From: Cylindrotheca closterium
Lineage: Eukaryota > Bacillariophyta > Bacillariophyceae > Bacillariales > Bacillariaceae
Reading direction: 5' to 3'
Assembly (NCBI GenBank): GCA_933822405.4
Contig: CAKOGP040002158.1
Span: 1 to 64,000, forward strand
DNA length: 64,000 nt
Notes under the pieces: generated by a model
Told to the model about the DNA's origin: nothing
Seen by the model: only the letters and a program-made list of their open reading frames with translations
Database searches by the model: none
Translations under genes and position numbers: made by a program
Shown here: one piece after another, positions 50,383-61,402 of the stretch
Position numbering within the stretch: position 1 is the stretch's first letter
Layout of the letters: the number at the start of each line of letters is the position of its first letter

Positions 50383-51561
50383 TTACCATAGGAACCACGA
50401 CACAGCCGTCGTCAACATCATGGCAAACATTGTTACCATGAGATTTCTGGAATCGGCACTGTTGCAAAACCTTCCACGGCATTCTCCTTCTCCATACTTT
50501 TGCCACCAGTTGTGAGGCTCCATTCCTTCAACGAAATCATCGTCGGGCCTTGGTACATACAAGGGCGGACGGATTTGGCGTTCGTCAAAGGGAATGCCCG
50601 GAATGACAGATCCTTCTCCCACCCTCAGAACACATTCCACCTCAATGGGCACTGGAATGTAGGACTCGTCGGGACTCAAAAAGGGCTTGCGGTGGGGAAT
50701 GTTGTTTTTGCTGATGCGGGCGACGGGTTCTTGTGGATCCATATCACGATCAAGTGCAGTGTAGGATTGTCCAGCATCTGTACCCGCATCCCAGACGTAG
50801 GACTGCACCACAATTCTATTGAAGTAAGTCTCGGTTTCGTAACTGATGATACGCATGTCGGAGAATCCACCAAACCAATCGGGGCTTGGAGTGAACTTGG
50901 TCATCATGGAAAGAAAGGGATGTTCGTAGGTCACATTGATGGGAGGCAAATGTTGACTTTCGGTAGTGTTGAACATGCGGTCTCCCTGGACCATCATCAA
51001 GGTTTCGAAACCAGCATTGTTGAATTCTCGAGTCATGACCGTATTGAACCCTTCCTGTGAGGTGAGTAGAAAGAAATTAGATATTAGTTAGTATCAAAAG
51101 AATAAGAAATATGCATGTTGGATTTTCGATTTCAGATGGATTGATTGGGACATGACCCTTCCACCCAATATCGTTCCATTCATTCCTCAGCATTCTTCCT
51201 TGATAATCGCATATAATAACCGTACCTCTGCAATTGCTTCCACTCCCAAAGTAGCAGCTTCGGTTCCCGTCCACATACGGTATCCATTGGAATGGGCAAT
51301 CATAATGGGTGCACTAAAGGATGGAGACTTGGGGAAATCCCGCGGATGGCGCTCCTCGCTCCACTTTCCCCGAAAGGTACAGTAATAGCGAAGAGTTCCC
51401 TTGAAGCGCTGATTGATGGTACCATCTTCATATTCCAAGACACGATAAGTCTGCTGACGACGTTGACCAGGAGGCTCGTTAAAAGTGCCTCCAGATTGTG
51501 CTTGGACCGTAACAAGAGCTACCAACGCCAGCACCAAGGCCAGAAATAGCGAATTGTTCAT
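50383..51561 (-). CDS. Spondin-N domain secreted protein (two exons)
   Basis: Exons 51561-51226 and 51054-50383 join across a GTACGG...CACAG intron (171 bp) to give 335 residues. Signal peptide 1-22 (MNNSLFLALVLALVALVTVQ). The Spondin_N domain spans about 50-225: FRGKWSEERHPRDFPKSPSF, IAHSNGYRMW, TLGVEAIAE, and the signature HPFLSMMTKFTPSPDWFGG. The C-terminus ends in a hydrophobic stretch (NLMVTMFAMMLTTAVSW) after a Ser/Asn-rich spacer, as in GPI-anchored or single-pass proteins. In animals spondin-N domains are found in matrix proteins, so a cell-surface or matrix role is likely. Surface-type genes follow on both strands. Confidence 0.88.
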
Positions 51562-51985
51562 CTTGAAAGGATTCTAAATTCGGAGGCAGCAATCCCGTTT
51601 GGATTGGTGATTTCAAGGAGGAATTATTGGGCTGAAGCAAAGATCCTTCTGTAGAAACTATTGCTGTGCTGTCAGAGGGGCGATTCTTGGTTTAAGGGAA
51701 AGAATCGTTCCAACCAAGCTTGAGCTTTTTGACGGGGAAAGCTTTTGTTAGTTGGTAGTGTTGCTGCTGTTGCCGCTACTTTCTTGCTGGGATCTTGAAT
51801 GCCTTTACGACTAACACGAAACCTCTGTCTTCGAATTTCTTTTGGGGGGTCATAATGACCGAATGCGCACATATATCGAGCGGTCACAAAAATGGCGGGA
51901 AATAATCATCAATCGTCACGCAGATTTTGCAAATCTTCCAAAACTAGCTAGCCACAAGCAAATCACAACGTGATGTCGCATCATC
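51562..51985. promoter_or_regulatory. Divergent promoter of the spondin-N and BspA-LRR genes
   Basis: A 424-bp spacer. An ATG at 51973 opens a seven-residue frame (MSHHHDP) ending at 51996, overlapping the LRR start out of frame; it may lower translation. Confidence 0.4.
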
Positions 51986-53515
51986 ATGATCCGTAAATAT
52001 CATTACACGGGCCCCATCCCGCCTGAGCTGACACATCTTTCTGTGGATGAGACAGTCTCAGAAATTGGACCAGGAACCTTCAAGGGATGTTCCAGTTTGT
52101 TGTCGGCCCAGCTCCCGGAAGGCGTCAAGATTATTGACAAGAGTGCCTTTGAAGATTGTACGGCATTGAGTCAATTGATTTTGCCACCAAACTCATTACA
52201 AGAGATCCGAGACAAGGCGTTTATGAAATGTCAACGACTTGTGTCGGTCCAGTTACCACAAGGAATGCGTGTAATTGGCAGTGAGGCCTTTGCCGAGTGC
52301 TCCCAGTTGAAAAAGGTCGAGATTGTGGCGAGAGGACCTGCGCATTTGCAACTCATTGGGACCTTTGCCTTTCGGGGATGCAAGGCATTGAAGGAAATTT
52401 CACTACTCAGGACGATTGTAACCACCATTCGCGGTGGTGCCTTTGCTAGATCTGGACTAGAGTCAGTCGAACTGCCGCCACAGTTGCAAGTGTTGGAAGA
52501 AAAGTTGTTTTTCCAATGCACAGATTTGACATTGGTGAAGCTGCCGTCACACTTGAAAGAGATTGGACTCCAAGTCTTTTGGGGATGTCACAATGTCATG
52601 TCCCTCGAGTTTCCGAAATCACTTCAGTACATTCACAGGGGAGCCTTTCAAGGGTGTTCCTCATTGACCACTATTTCTCTGCTGCACAATACGCTATTGC
52701 AGTTCTTGCCAGAACACGTCTTTGAGAACTGTGGGGGGTTGACAGAAGTGTTGTTGCCTTCCAGCTTGATCAAAATTGGATCGTCGGCCTTTCGGGACTG
52801 TGTTTCGCTGAAAGATATCAAACTGCCGGTATCGGAAATTGACGACTATGCGTTTGCAGGGTGCCACTCCTTGGCCTTGGTCTTCTTTTCCGAGGGTTTC
52901 ACGGATGACAAGGGTAATAAGCAAGCGTCACCCCCTCTGAAGTCTATTGAAGAAGGGGCCTTTTTGGACTGTCGATCGTTGACCTTTTTGAAAATCCCAT
53001 CTTCCCTCAAGTATTTGGGACCGCGGGCATTGGAGGGATGCGAGAACCTGCAAACGATTCATTTGCCAGAAGGTATTGCATTGCTTGAAGCCAATACCTT
53101 CAAGGGATGCTCCTCCTTGCAAATGGTGAAGATGAAATTGACTGTCACCGAGTTTCGTACCGGCGCCTTTGAAGGTTGTTCCAAGTTGGAAGAAGCCAAC
53201 ATGCCAGAAGGTATCCAGAGCATTGGACCTAGGGTGTTCTTTGGATGTGAGTCGCTAGTCAAGATTTCCGTTCCGTCTACTATTCATGAGGTTCCGGACG
53301 AAGCCTTTATGAACTGTATAGCTTTGACGGATGTGACAATTCCAGACACTTTGGAACGTATCGGTCACAAGGCATTTGCCAACTGTGTAGATTTGAATGC
53401 TGTCGATTTGACGGGCAAGGCAACTAGAAAAGAATTGGATTCTTTTGATGGGTGCAAGAAAATGTGGCCCGGTTTGGTTGCACCAAACGCACCCACCATT
53501 TTTGACATCAAGTAA
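51986..53515 (+). CDS. BspA-type leucine-rich-repeat protein
   Basis: The product has 509 residues and consists almost wholly of LRR_5 repeats, about 18-20 units of 23 residues (GTFKGCSSLLSAQLPEG, AFEDCTALSQLILPP, AFANCVDLNAVDL). No signal peptide, membrane segment or other domain is seen, so it is probably intracellular. It is simpler than the relative at 2078-4174, which has an ankyrin-like extension. BspA-type repeats mediate binding in bacteria and protists; the ligand here is unknown. Confidence 0.9.
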   Translation: MIRKYHYTGPIPPELTHLSVDETVSEIGPGTFKGCSSLLSAQLPEGVKIIDKSAFEDCTALSQLILPPNSLQEIRDKAFMKCQRLVSVQLPQGMRVIGSEAFAECSQLKKVEIVARGPAHLQLIGTFAFRGCKALKEISLLRTIVTTIRGGAFARSGLESVELPPQLQVLEEKLFFQCTDLTLVKLPSHLKEIGLQVFWGCHNVMSLEFPKSLQYIHRGAFQGCSSLTTISLLHNTLLQFLPEHVFENCGGLTEVLLPSSLIKIGSSAFRDCVSLKDIKLPVSEIDDYAFAGCHSLALVFFSEGFTDDKGNKQASPPLKSIEEGAFLDCRSLTFLKIPSSLKYLGPRALEGCENLQTIHLPEGIALLEANTFKGCSSLQMVKMKLTVTEFRTGAFEGCSKLEEANMPEGIQSIGPRVFFGCESLVKISVPSTIHEVPDEAFMNCIALTDVTIPDTLERIGHKAFANCVDLNAVDLTGKATRKELDSFDGCKKMWPGLVAPNAPTIFDIK

Positions 53516-53635
53516 AGATCATGTTCTGAAATAAGGCTCCTGGAAGATAATCATAAATTTCATGTAGAATATAAGAGTTATGAATAGCAATACTAAAAGT
53601 TGAGACCCAGATATTTTAAAACACAACCTAACGGT

Positions 53636-56600
53636 CTACATTACGGCTAGAGCGATACTGGCAATGGTCCAGAGCAAGATTGCCAAAGAAGAGCGGGTCA
53701 AATTTGCATCGGACCACTTGTCGTCTCCCCCTTGAATGGCTGCCGTCTTGATCTCAACTTCACACTTGTCGCCTTCCCATCCATCCAAACAGGAACACTT
53801 CTTGTCGGCCCCACAGGTCGATCCGTTCGTACAGAATGTGTCCTGTTCAGAATCACCGCAATCGTCCGTCGCTTGATACTGGCAGTACAATCCAGCACTT
53901 TCTGTACCCATGCAATCGCAAGTCCACTCGCCACCGGTTTGTTCACAAGTAGAACCGTGGAAGCAAATATGTTCCCCATTGCCGCAAAGCTCGTACTGCA
54001 TTTCACACTCCACGCCAAAGAAACCGCTTGGACAATAACAATATTCAAAGTTGGCGGATGGGGCGAAGTCAAAGAGCTCGGACTTCTTTGTTGGCTCCAA
54101 GAATCTAGTAAACATGCTCGCAATGGGCTTGACCACTCCCTTCAGACAACTGCCACCATTCTGGCACGCTAGATTGCACTGACTCCAGGCAATGTCTTTT
54201 GTATCTGTGGAATTAACTTCACATCGAGGTCCTTGCCAGTTCCAGTCACAGCGGCATTGAGGACCCGACGAGCCGTAAAAACAACGTCCGTCGTTAGCGC
54301 ACTGCCAATTTTCGTTTGGGTTCGTTGCATCATTGAAGCATTCATGATGAACAGCACTTTCGCACTGACGACCAATATAGATAGTGTCATCAAAACCAGC
54401 ACCCAGTGAAGCAACAGTACAGTCGCATACGTAGTCATCTCCAGCATAAGTGGTCTGGCCGGCCGGAAGCTCAATGCACGCCGCTCCATTAGCACAAAAG
54501 CCAGAACCACAAGCCTTGCGCTCACAGTACTCCCCAGAGTACCCATCGTCGCATTGGCAAAAGGCTCCAAAGCGTCCAGGGCCAAAGTCATGACCTTCCT
54601 CTTCTGGAGTCAGATAAGACTGCAACGCTCGGCCGCCAAACCGCTGCGTGCTGGTTGTGGGAGAACTACAAACACCACCATTTTGACACATGTTGTAGCA
54701 TTCATCCAAGACTTCCCCACAGGTTGGTCCAGTGAAATTACCAGGACAGATACATCGTTCGACACTGATTCGATCAGATCCATTTACCATGTCGTTGTCG
54801 TCGTCATCGTGATTTGGATTATTCGAGCCATCGGGATTAGTAGAATTGCCGAAAATGAAATTTCTTTCACAATATCCGTTGTTCAAGCACTGCAGAGAAC
54901 AGTCACTATCACCATATTGAAACTGGCATTGATTGCCATAGAATCCGAATGGACATGAACAGTAGCTGTCTTGATTGCCGTCTTCGTCAAAGTTATAATC
55001 CGGAGGCCACTCCGGGTCGCCATCCGTCCAATTGGAGCCTTGCAAGTCTCGTTGCAATTCTCGTCGCCATCTCGAACAAGTCCCACCATTTTGACACGGG
55101 CACGGCGAGCTACAGTCTGCACCTACCCAGCCTAAAAGACAAAAAAGTAAATGTCAGATTTTGCTGCCTCTTCGTCATCGTGTACCAAGAAGGTGCATGT
55201 TTTGCTTACCTGGAGGACAATCACATTGTTCCAACGAATGGCAATTTCCATTGTTTTCATCAAGACACCATGCAAGGTACTCGTCATTGTATCTGTTGCC
55301 ATCGGCAAAGATACAAGTGCCTCCATTGGCGCAGGACTTGGAACATGATTTTTCTGTTTGGCAACGATTGCCCTCCCAGAAAGGAGTGCACTGACAATAT
55401 TCCGAGGTCCCATCGGCAACACATCTGCCATTGTTTTCGCATCGAGTGTTGCATTCGAATTGACAACGTTCTCCAGAGAATCCAGGACGGCATCTACAGT
55501 TCTTGTCACTGCTGCTTCCAGTGTAACGAGTAAAGGTACAGTTCCCATTTGTACCGCTGCAATCCAAATCGCAAGCGGTTTCGCATTGTGATCCCCAAAC
55601 ATTAGGAGGGCATTGACAATATTCTCTTCCCGTCAGTCCCATGCAACGCTCACGGCTAGACTGATCCATGAATATGTTTTCGCGTAGACACTCGGAACTC
55701 AGCTCATCCAAAATCTCTTCGATAAAGTCCATATCATTGAGAAACCAAGCATCTTCCATGATGCATCTTCCGCCATTGAAGCACTCATTTTGACACTCGC
55801 GTGGTTCCGTACACAGGTCACCAGTAAATTTGGAGGGACACAAGCAATGTTTTTCCTTGATCGTATCATTGTTCGAGTCATAGGCAACACAGCGTCCACC
55901 ATTACTGCACGAAAGATCGCAGGCTTCTTCGCATAGTTCACCAAAGAAACCTTGTTGGCAGCGGCATTGTGCCTCGTTGCCCAGGACCTGACAAGCACCT
56001 CCGTTTTGGCACTGAATGTCGCAGGTGACTTGGCAAAACTCTCCAAAGGTATCTGGAGGACACTCGCAGTATTCTCTCGCATACAATTCCATGCAGTCTG
56101 ACAAACCACCAAAAGTACCATTTTGATTGTAACTACAGTCTTCATAGATTCGATCAAAGATGTCATCAAAGAATTCTGCTTCTTCCAGCCACCAGTTTTG
56201 CTCCTGTTGACATCTGCCTCCATTCGTGCATTCTTTGGAGCATGGTTTCTCCGTCTCGCAAAAGGCTCCTGTCGAGTTGGATGGACACAAACACATTTGC
56301 TCTTTAATGGTATCATTGTTCGTGTCATAGGCTAGGCACCGGCCACCATTTTGACACTCCAAGGAACACGTCTCCTCGCACAAGTCCCCAAAATAGGGGT
56401 AGTCACAATTGCATCGGGGTTGATTTCCCCGCCATATTTCGCAAGTACCATCGTTTTGGCACTGCAGATCGCAAGCAATTTCGCAATTATTGCCAAAAAC
56501 ATCGGGTGGGCATTGACAATATTGCGACCTTTGCTCCAAGACTGTGCAATTCTCAACACTTTGACCAGAAAAAGTGCACCTTTCCAAGACTTCGCGTAGA

Positions 56601-56887
56601 AAAGATTCATCTGAAAGCCACCAACTTTCACCAAATTGACAGGAGCCACCATTGAGGCACGTTGTATCACAGAGTGCGGGTATCTCGCACAGAGGACCAG
56701 TAAAATTGAAAGGACAGATGCATTGAGTATCCACGATTGCATCATTCCTATCATAAAAGGCATAACATTCTCCACGATTGGCACACGCCAGGGAGTCGCA
56801 CTTCTCAGGTGATGGCGGTCGCTGCTGCTGCTGCTGTGCCTTGATCGTCACAAGACACAGAAGAGCAAGGTACAAGAAACGAATCAT
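53636..56887 (-). CDS. Large EGF-repeat cell-surface protein (two exons)
   Basis: Exons 56887-55210 and 55131-53636 join over a GTAAGC...TTTTAG intron (78 bp) to give 1,057 residues. I start at 56887, where MIRFLYLALLCLVTIKAQ forms a signal peptide; a Met 15 residues earlier is possible. The body is packed with EGF-like modules (CQNGGxC...CxCxxGFFGxxC), more than 20 in all. Residues about 45-470 show a higher-order repeat of about 140-150 residues, three copies. The C-terminus ends SSLAILLWTIASIALAVM, a GPI or membrane anchor signal. EGF arrays of this kind bind partners outside the cell, so adhesion or a matrix role is inferred. Confidence 0.92.
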
Positions 56888-57403
56888 AATCTCAAACAGT
56901 ACTGTAGGTGCTCTAGATGATTTGCATCGCATCGGGACGAGATATTCATGATGCGCGTTATATTATTGACACCCCCGCCATATTTTTTAGTTTCTGTCTC
57001 GAAAACAACGCGCATGGTTCGTGGTTCGAATTTACTGGACGACCGGCCTGCGCCAACGAATGAACGTAACAAGATACCAAAAATAGGTTGACTAGTTGGA
57101 CTTCACATTCACTGGAAATAGTAGTAGAACGCGGCGGAGTATAGATCATGATGATTCCAGAAAGCTCTGTCGAACGATGTACGATGGCCACCCTACCAAC
57201 CTGCTGCTACAGATCTATCATCATCCTGAAAAAAGCGTTCACCATACTAGGAAAGTGATTTGTCATAGTCTCACAATTCGAGCCGGTTTATGGCTAGCAT
57301 CAACGATGGTATGCATTACAAAAAAAAAGGCCTATCGATTATTTTATTACATAGCACACACTATTAGAATTAGAAGTCTGTTCAGTCGGGTCCCCTTGGC
57401 TCC
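56888..57403. other. Intergenic region upstream of the EGF-repeat gene
   Basis: No gene seen. It contains the promoter of the EGF-repeat gene and the 3' flank of the transporter gene. Confidence 0.45.
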
Positions 57404-58753
57404 TTATAATGCCGCTTGTAGCGACATGTTGGCACCAATCATTGCAATGGCCCCGCCCAGTGAAGCGATCACAGAGCATAGTCGATTCTCCCATTTCTTC
57501 GTGGGATCTCCTCGCATGGCACCTCGGAACATTAGGGTGGGAAAGATGAAAATCAACGACGTTCCCAACAAGGCACCCGACATACTAAGCACAAAGGTCA
57601 AGTCTGTGACTTGCGAGGCAACATAGGTAATTGCCGCCACCAAAACCAAGGTCAACTTGTTCAAGAGTCCGTTCGTTCGTTTTTCTTCGGGGACCCGTAC
57701 CAAGTCCAAAAGACCGTCCCGACTGCCTTGAAACATGAGCGGATACGAAAAGATCAAGGATACTGCCACAGCAAATCGACCAGCCAGCAACAATGAATCC
57801 TTGCTCGAGTAAGAGTCCAAGACCATGGACGCACAATTCGATCCAAAGGTCAAAAACGCCAAACTGGAGACGATGCAATAAAAGGCGATTGATATTCCAA
57901 ACGAGGCTGACGTGACCATGTTGAATCTCTCCAAGGTATTGTTCTTCAACTCTTTAAAGAACTTGGGTGCGTTGAAATGAGCAATGTATGCGGTCGACAA
58001 CATGCTGATCAAAATGAGTGCCTTGGCCGACAACGCTCCCTTGGCTCCAATCGCTCCAAAAGCTGGTTTCACAGTCAAGTCATTTACAAACTTGCCTCCT
58101 TTCGCATAACTGCCCCCAAAGAATCGAATGGCAATGGCCACTCCTGTATAGGCCGATCCTATCACTCCGACAATCGAAAAGGGTGCCAACGACGACAAAT
58201 TCTTGATCAAAGACAGTGGGAAGAGAATCGTGCACGTCAAGACTCCCATTACCATATTCCGACTCGCAGTGACACCAATCGTACCCAACAAAGCTCGCAA
58301 GGTATCGGCCAAAATCATGGAATACGCCAAATTCAGAGCCATGCAACTAAAAGCAGAGGAGGCCGCAATGACCCAACTCGATTGACGGCCGCAGGTCAAA
58401 TCCCAGGCTTCGGCATACGACGAGGCACCCGTTTTCTGACACACTTGGGCCACGAGTGAAAAGGTATAGGCCGAAATGACGCCCATGAGCGTCACAAACA
58501 AACAAGCCGGCAGTAGTGCCCCCGGGTTATTCCCAAAGGCGGCAATTCCAGCGGGCAAGGAAAAGACACCAGCACCAATGATGTTTTTGACGAGGTTAAA
58601 AATTTCATTGGGAATGGTGGCGGTGCCTGTGCCTATCAGTACTTGGTCTCCTCCTCCCCTAGGAACCTCAGCGGCAATCACATTCGAAGCATGGAGTTTG
58701 GTGTATTCGTTAATCACACCATCAGTAGAATCCATCACTGCGATGTCATTCAT
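57404..58753 (-). CDS. Amino-acid transporter (AAAP/SLC38 type), copy 1
   Basis: The product has 449 residues from the ATG at 58753; the codon 42 bases upstream is TTG. A short hydrophilic N-terminus leads to about eleven membrane helices. The first has the family signature NIIGAGVFSLPAGIAAFG, followed by YTFSLVAQVCQKTGASSYAE. The last helices end near MIGANMSLQAAL. Proteins of this family move neutral or other amino acids, often with protons or sodium, at the plasma membrane or vacuole. The N-terminus has no signal peptide, so the vacuole or plasma membrane is likely. Its paralogue lies 290 bp upstream on the same strand and is about 85-90% identical in the membrane part. Confidence 0.9.
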   Translation of the reverse strand: MNDIAVMDSTDGVINEYTKLHASNVIAAEVPRGGGDQVLIGTGTATIPNEIFNLVKNIIGAGVFSLPAGIAAFGNNPGALLPACLFVTLMGVISAYTFSLVAQVCQKTGASSYAEAWDLTCGRQSSWVIAASSAFSCMALNLAYSMILADTLRALLGTIGVTASRNMVMGVLTCTILFPLSLIKNLSSLAPFSIVGVIGSAYTGVAIAIRFFGGSYAKGGKFVNDLTVKPAFGAIGAKGALSAKALILISMLSTAYIAHFNAPKFFKELKNNTLERFNMVTSASFGISIAFYCIVSSLAFLTFGSNCASMVLDSYSSKDSLLLAGRFAVAVSLIFSYPLMFQGSRDGLLDLVRVPEEKRTNGLLNKLTLVLVAAITYVASQVTDLTFVLSMSGALLGTSLIFIFPTLMFRGAMRGDPTKKWENRLCSVIASLGGAIAMIGANMSLQAAL

Positions 58754-59041
58754 AAGAATATGAATGCGGTTTTTTGGTTTGATTAGTTTGACCAATCCAA
58801 ATTTGCGAATTTATTGGATATTCGTTTTCTCATGCCACATATTCAATATAGAATATAGGAGAATAAAAGCGTTGTGGCTTTTATGATGACAATACTCGTG
58901 AATGGCAATCAGCCAAACAAACACAAACAAACAATAGACAATACTGTATAAGTACTATTACAATAATACACTCACTATTAGATTTAGAAGTCTGGCCAGT
59001 CAGTCTCAGCGTATATACAGTCAGTCCCCTTGGCTCCATCC

Positions 59042-60556
59042 TCACAATGCCTGTAGCGACATTCTGGTACCAATCATTGCAATGGCACCACCCAGTGACG
59101 CAATCAATGAGCATAGTCGATTCTCCCATTTCTTGGTGGGATCTCCTCGCATGGCACCTCGGAACATTAGGGTGGGAAAGATGAAAATCAACGACGTTCC
59201 CAACAATGCACCCGAGATGCTAACCACAAAGGTCAAGTCTGTGACTTGCGAGGCAACATAGGTAATGGCTGCCACCAAACCCAAGGTCAACTTGTTCAAG
59301 AGTCCGTTGGTTCGTTTTTCTTCGGGTACCCGTACCAAGTCCAAAAGACCATCCCGACTGCCTTGAAACAAGAGTGGATACGAAAAGATCAAGGAGACTA
59401 CCACGGCAAATCGACCGGCCAAAAGCAACAGATCCTTGCTCGAGTAACTGTTCAAGACCATGGACGCACAACTCGAACCAAACGTCAAGAACGCCAAACT
59501 GGAGACAATGCAATAAAAGGCGATGGAAATTCCAAAGGAGGCTGACGTGACAATGTTGAATCTCTCCAGGGTATTGTTCTTCAGCTCTTTAAAGAACTTG
59601 GGTGCGTTGAAATGAGCGATGTAGGAGGTTGACAGCATGCTGATCAAAATGAGTGCCTTGGCCGACAGCGCTCCCTTGGCCCCAATCGCTCCAAAAGCTG
59701 GTTTCACTGCCAAATCACCAACAAACTTGCCTCCTTTGGCATAACTTCCGCCAAAATATCGAATGGCAATGGCCAATCCCGTATAGGCCGAACCTAGTAA
59801 TCCCACAATCGAAAAGGGTGCCAACGACGACAGATTCTTGATCAAACATAATGGCAAGAGAATGGTCGACGTCAATACTCCCATGACCATATTTCGACTG
59901 ACTGCAATGCCAAGAGTGCCCATCAAAGCTTGTAACGTGTCGGCCAAAATCATGGAATAGGCCAAATTTCCCGCCATGCAATCCAAAGCCGAAGAGGCCG
60001 CGATGATCCAGCTCGTTTGACGGCCTCTTGTAAGATCCCAAGCTTCGGCGTAACTCGATGCTCCTGTTTTCTGACAAACTTGGGCCACGAGTGAAAAGGT
60101 ATAGGCCGAAATGGCGCCCATGAGCGTCACAAACAAACAAGCTGGAAGCAAGGCGGTTGGCGAGTTCCCAAAGGCGGCAATTCCAGCGGGCAAGGAAAAG
60201 ACACCGGCACCAATAATGCTCTTGACCAAATTGAATATTTCATTGGGAATGGTGGCGGTACCACCAGTACCACTTGCTCCAGCAGATGGCTCGTCCGGAG
60301 TGGCAGCAGCAGCAGCTGAGGAGGAAGCATGCAGTTTGTTGGTATATTTGTTATTGTTGCTGTTCTGTTGGAAGCGACGAAGGACCTTGTTCGTTTGGAA
60401 TTGGATGTTGTTGTTGTTCCTCACCTGTCGGTTGTTGCTACTGCTGAATTGTGTTGCAAAGGCCGTGGTGGTGATGGTGGTGGTGAAACAAAGGACTGCC
60501 AAGAGCAGAAAGGAACGAGTTGATCTATTGTGCATCGTCATTATCATCATTTTCAT
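59042..60556 (-). CDS. Amino-acid transporter (AAAP/SLC38 type), copy 2 with presequence
   Basis: I start at 60556 (504 residues); an ATG at 60640 would put 28 residues before the hydrophobic stretch. The N-terminus differs from copy 1: a basic start, then RSFLLLAVLCFTTTITTTAFATQF, an ER signal ending in AFATQF, which is similar to the ASAFAP motif (Phe after the cut) of diatom plastid presequences. An Asn/Gln/Arg-rich transit-like stretch follows, up to about residue 75. The transporter core matches copy 1 (SIIGAGVFSLPAGIAAFG). An envelope or thylakoid membrane location is inferred. Codon and intron features are like those of copy 1. Confidence 0.88.
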   Translation of the reverse strand: MKMMIMTMHNRSTRSFLLLAVLCFTTTITTTAFATQFSSSNNRQVRNNNNIQFQTNKVLRRFQQNSNNNKYTNKLHASSSAAAAATPDEPSAGASGTGGTATIPNEIFNLVKSIIGAGVFSLPAGIAAFGNSPTALLPACLFVTLMGAISAYTFSLVAQVCQKTGASSYAEAWDLTRGRQTSWIIAASSALDCMAGNLAYSMILADTLQALMGTLGIAVSRNMVMGVLTSTILLPLCLIKNLSSLAPFSIVGLLGSAYTGLAIAIRYFGGSYAKGGKFVGDLAVKPAFGAIGAKGALSAKALILISMLSTSYIAHFNAPKFFKELKNNTLERFNIVTSASFGISIAFYCIVSSLAFLTFGSSCASMVLNSYSSKDLLLLAGRFAVVVSLIFSYPLLFQGSRDGLLDLVRVPEEKRTNGLLNKLTLGLVAAITYVASQVTDLTFVVSISGALLGTSLIFIFPTLMFRGAMRGDPTKKWENRLCSLIASLGGAIAMIGTRMSLQAL

Positions 60557-61402
60557 ATTGGTATAGATAACGCTATTTGGAGAATGATTTACAGTCACTT
60601 TTATACTATCGTGTTGGAAGAAGGATGTGAAAGAATTCATACATCACAGAAAGATCGCACCAACAGACAATCCACTGATGTCAGACAAAATGGGTGACCC
60701 TGGAAACGCCGTCTGTCGGCTGACACACACACCACTCGGCACCATTCCGCGGCGATATATTTTTTAATAATCTCGGACGGAACTTTTTTAGCGTGCTACA
60801 GTAGTATTCGAAGGTTTCGAACAGAATGAACGCATTTCGCATATATAAATATATAGTGCGAAACCAACCAAGAAACAAAGAGGCCCAACCGGCCGGTCTA
60901 AAACGTTGCACATTAACACCCAAATGTCCACTTACACATACAAAACCGCAATCGTTAAGTTTTCGGTACCCATTAGCCATGCTCGCTCGCTAGAAACATA
61001 ATGGCGTGTCGCAGTCATGCCCGAACAAGAATCCCAGTGAGCAAAGAGCAAAAAGAACATTCACCCCAAAACACAAGAGGGCAAAACATACACACAGTAG
61101 CGCAGGAGCGTCTGTGTCATAATTTGTGTGTATCGTGTAGCAAACAATATAAGTTCTCATAGCTGACACTACAAACGCTGTTGAAGCACTGAAGCAACAT
61201 AATACACACACAAACAAACAAGCAAGCTAGCTACACGTTGTTGCAGAGTAATTTTGGCATTTTGCTAAGCATTTGAACAATTAATAATTCCAATATTTCC
61301 GACAGTCCCACGTTTTTGCCCAACGGATCTTTCTCGAAAAAACTTGAAACGCCCCGCTTCAAATCTAAAAGACAAGCATACCGTACATAAGACAACCACA
61401 AG
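60557..61402. other. Divergent promoter region
   Basis: Between the second transporter and the RING gene. Contains an ATATATAAATATAT stretch near 60841-60855. No gene is supported, although several short frames exist. Confidence 0.45.

Noticed and set aside
57010..57060. GGTTCGAATTTACTGG, resembling a tRNA T-arm.
   Set aside because: No matching acceptor stem, D-arm or anticodon arm could be found at the right distances.
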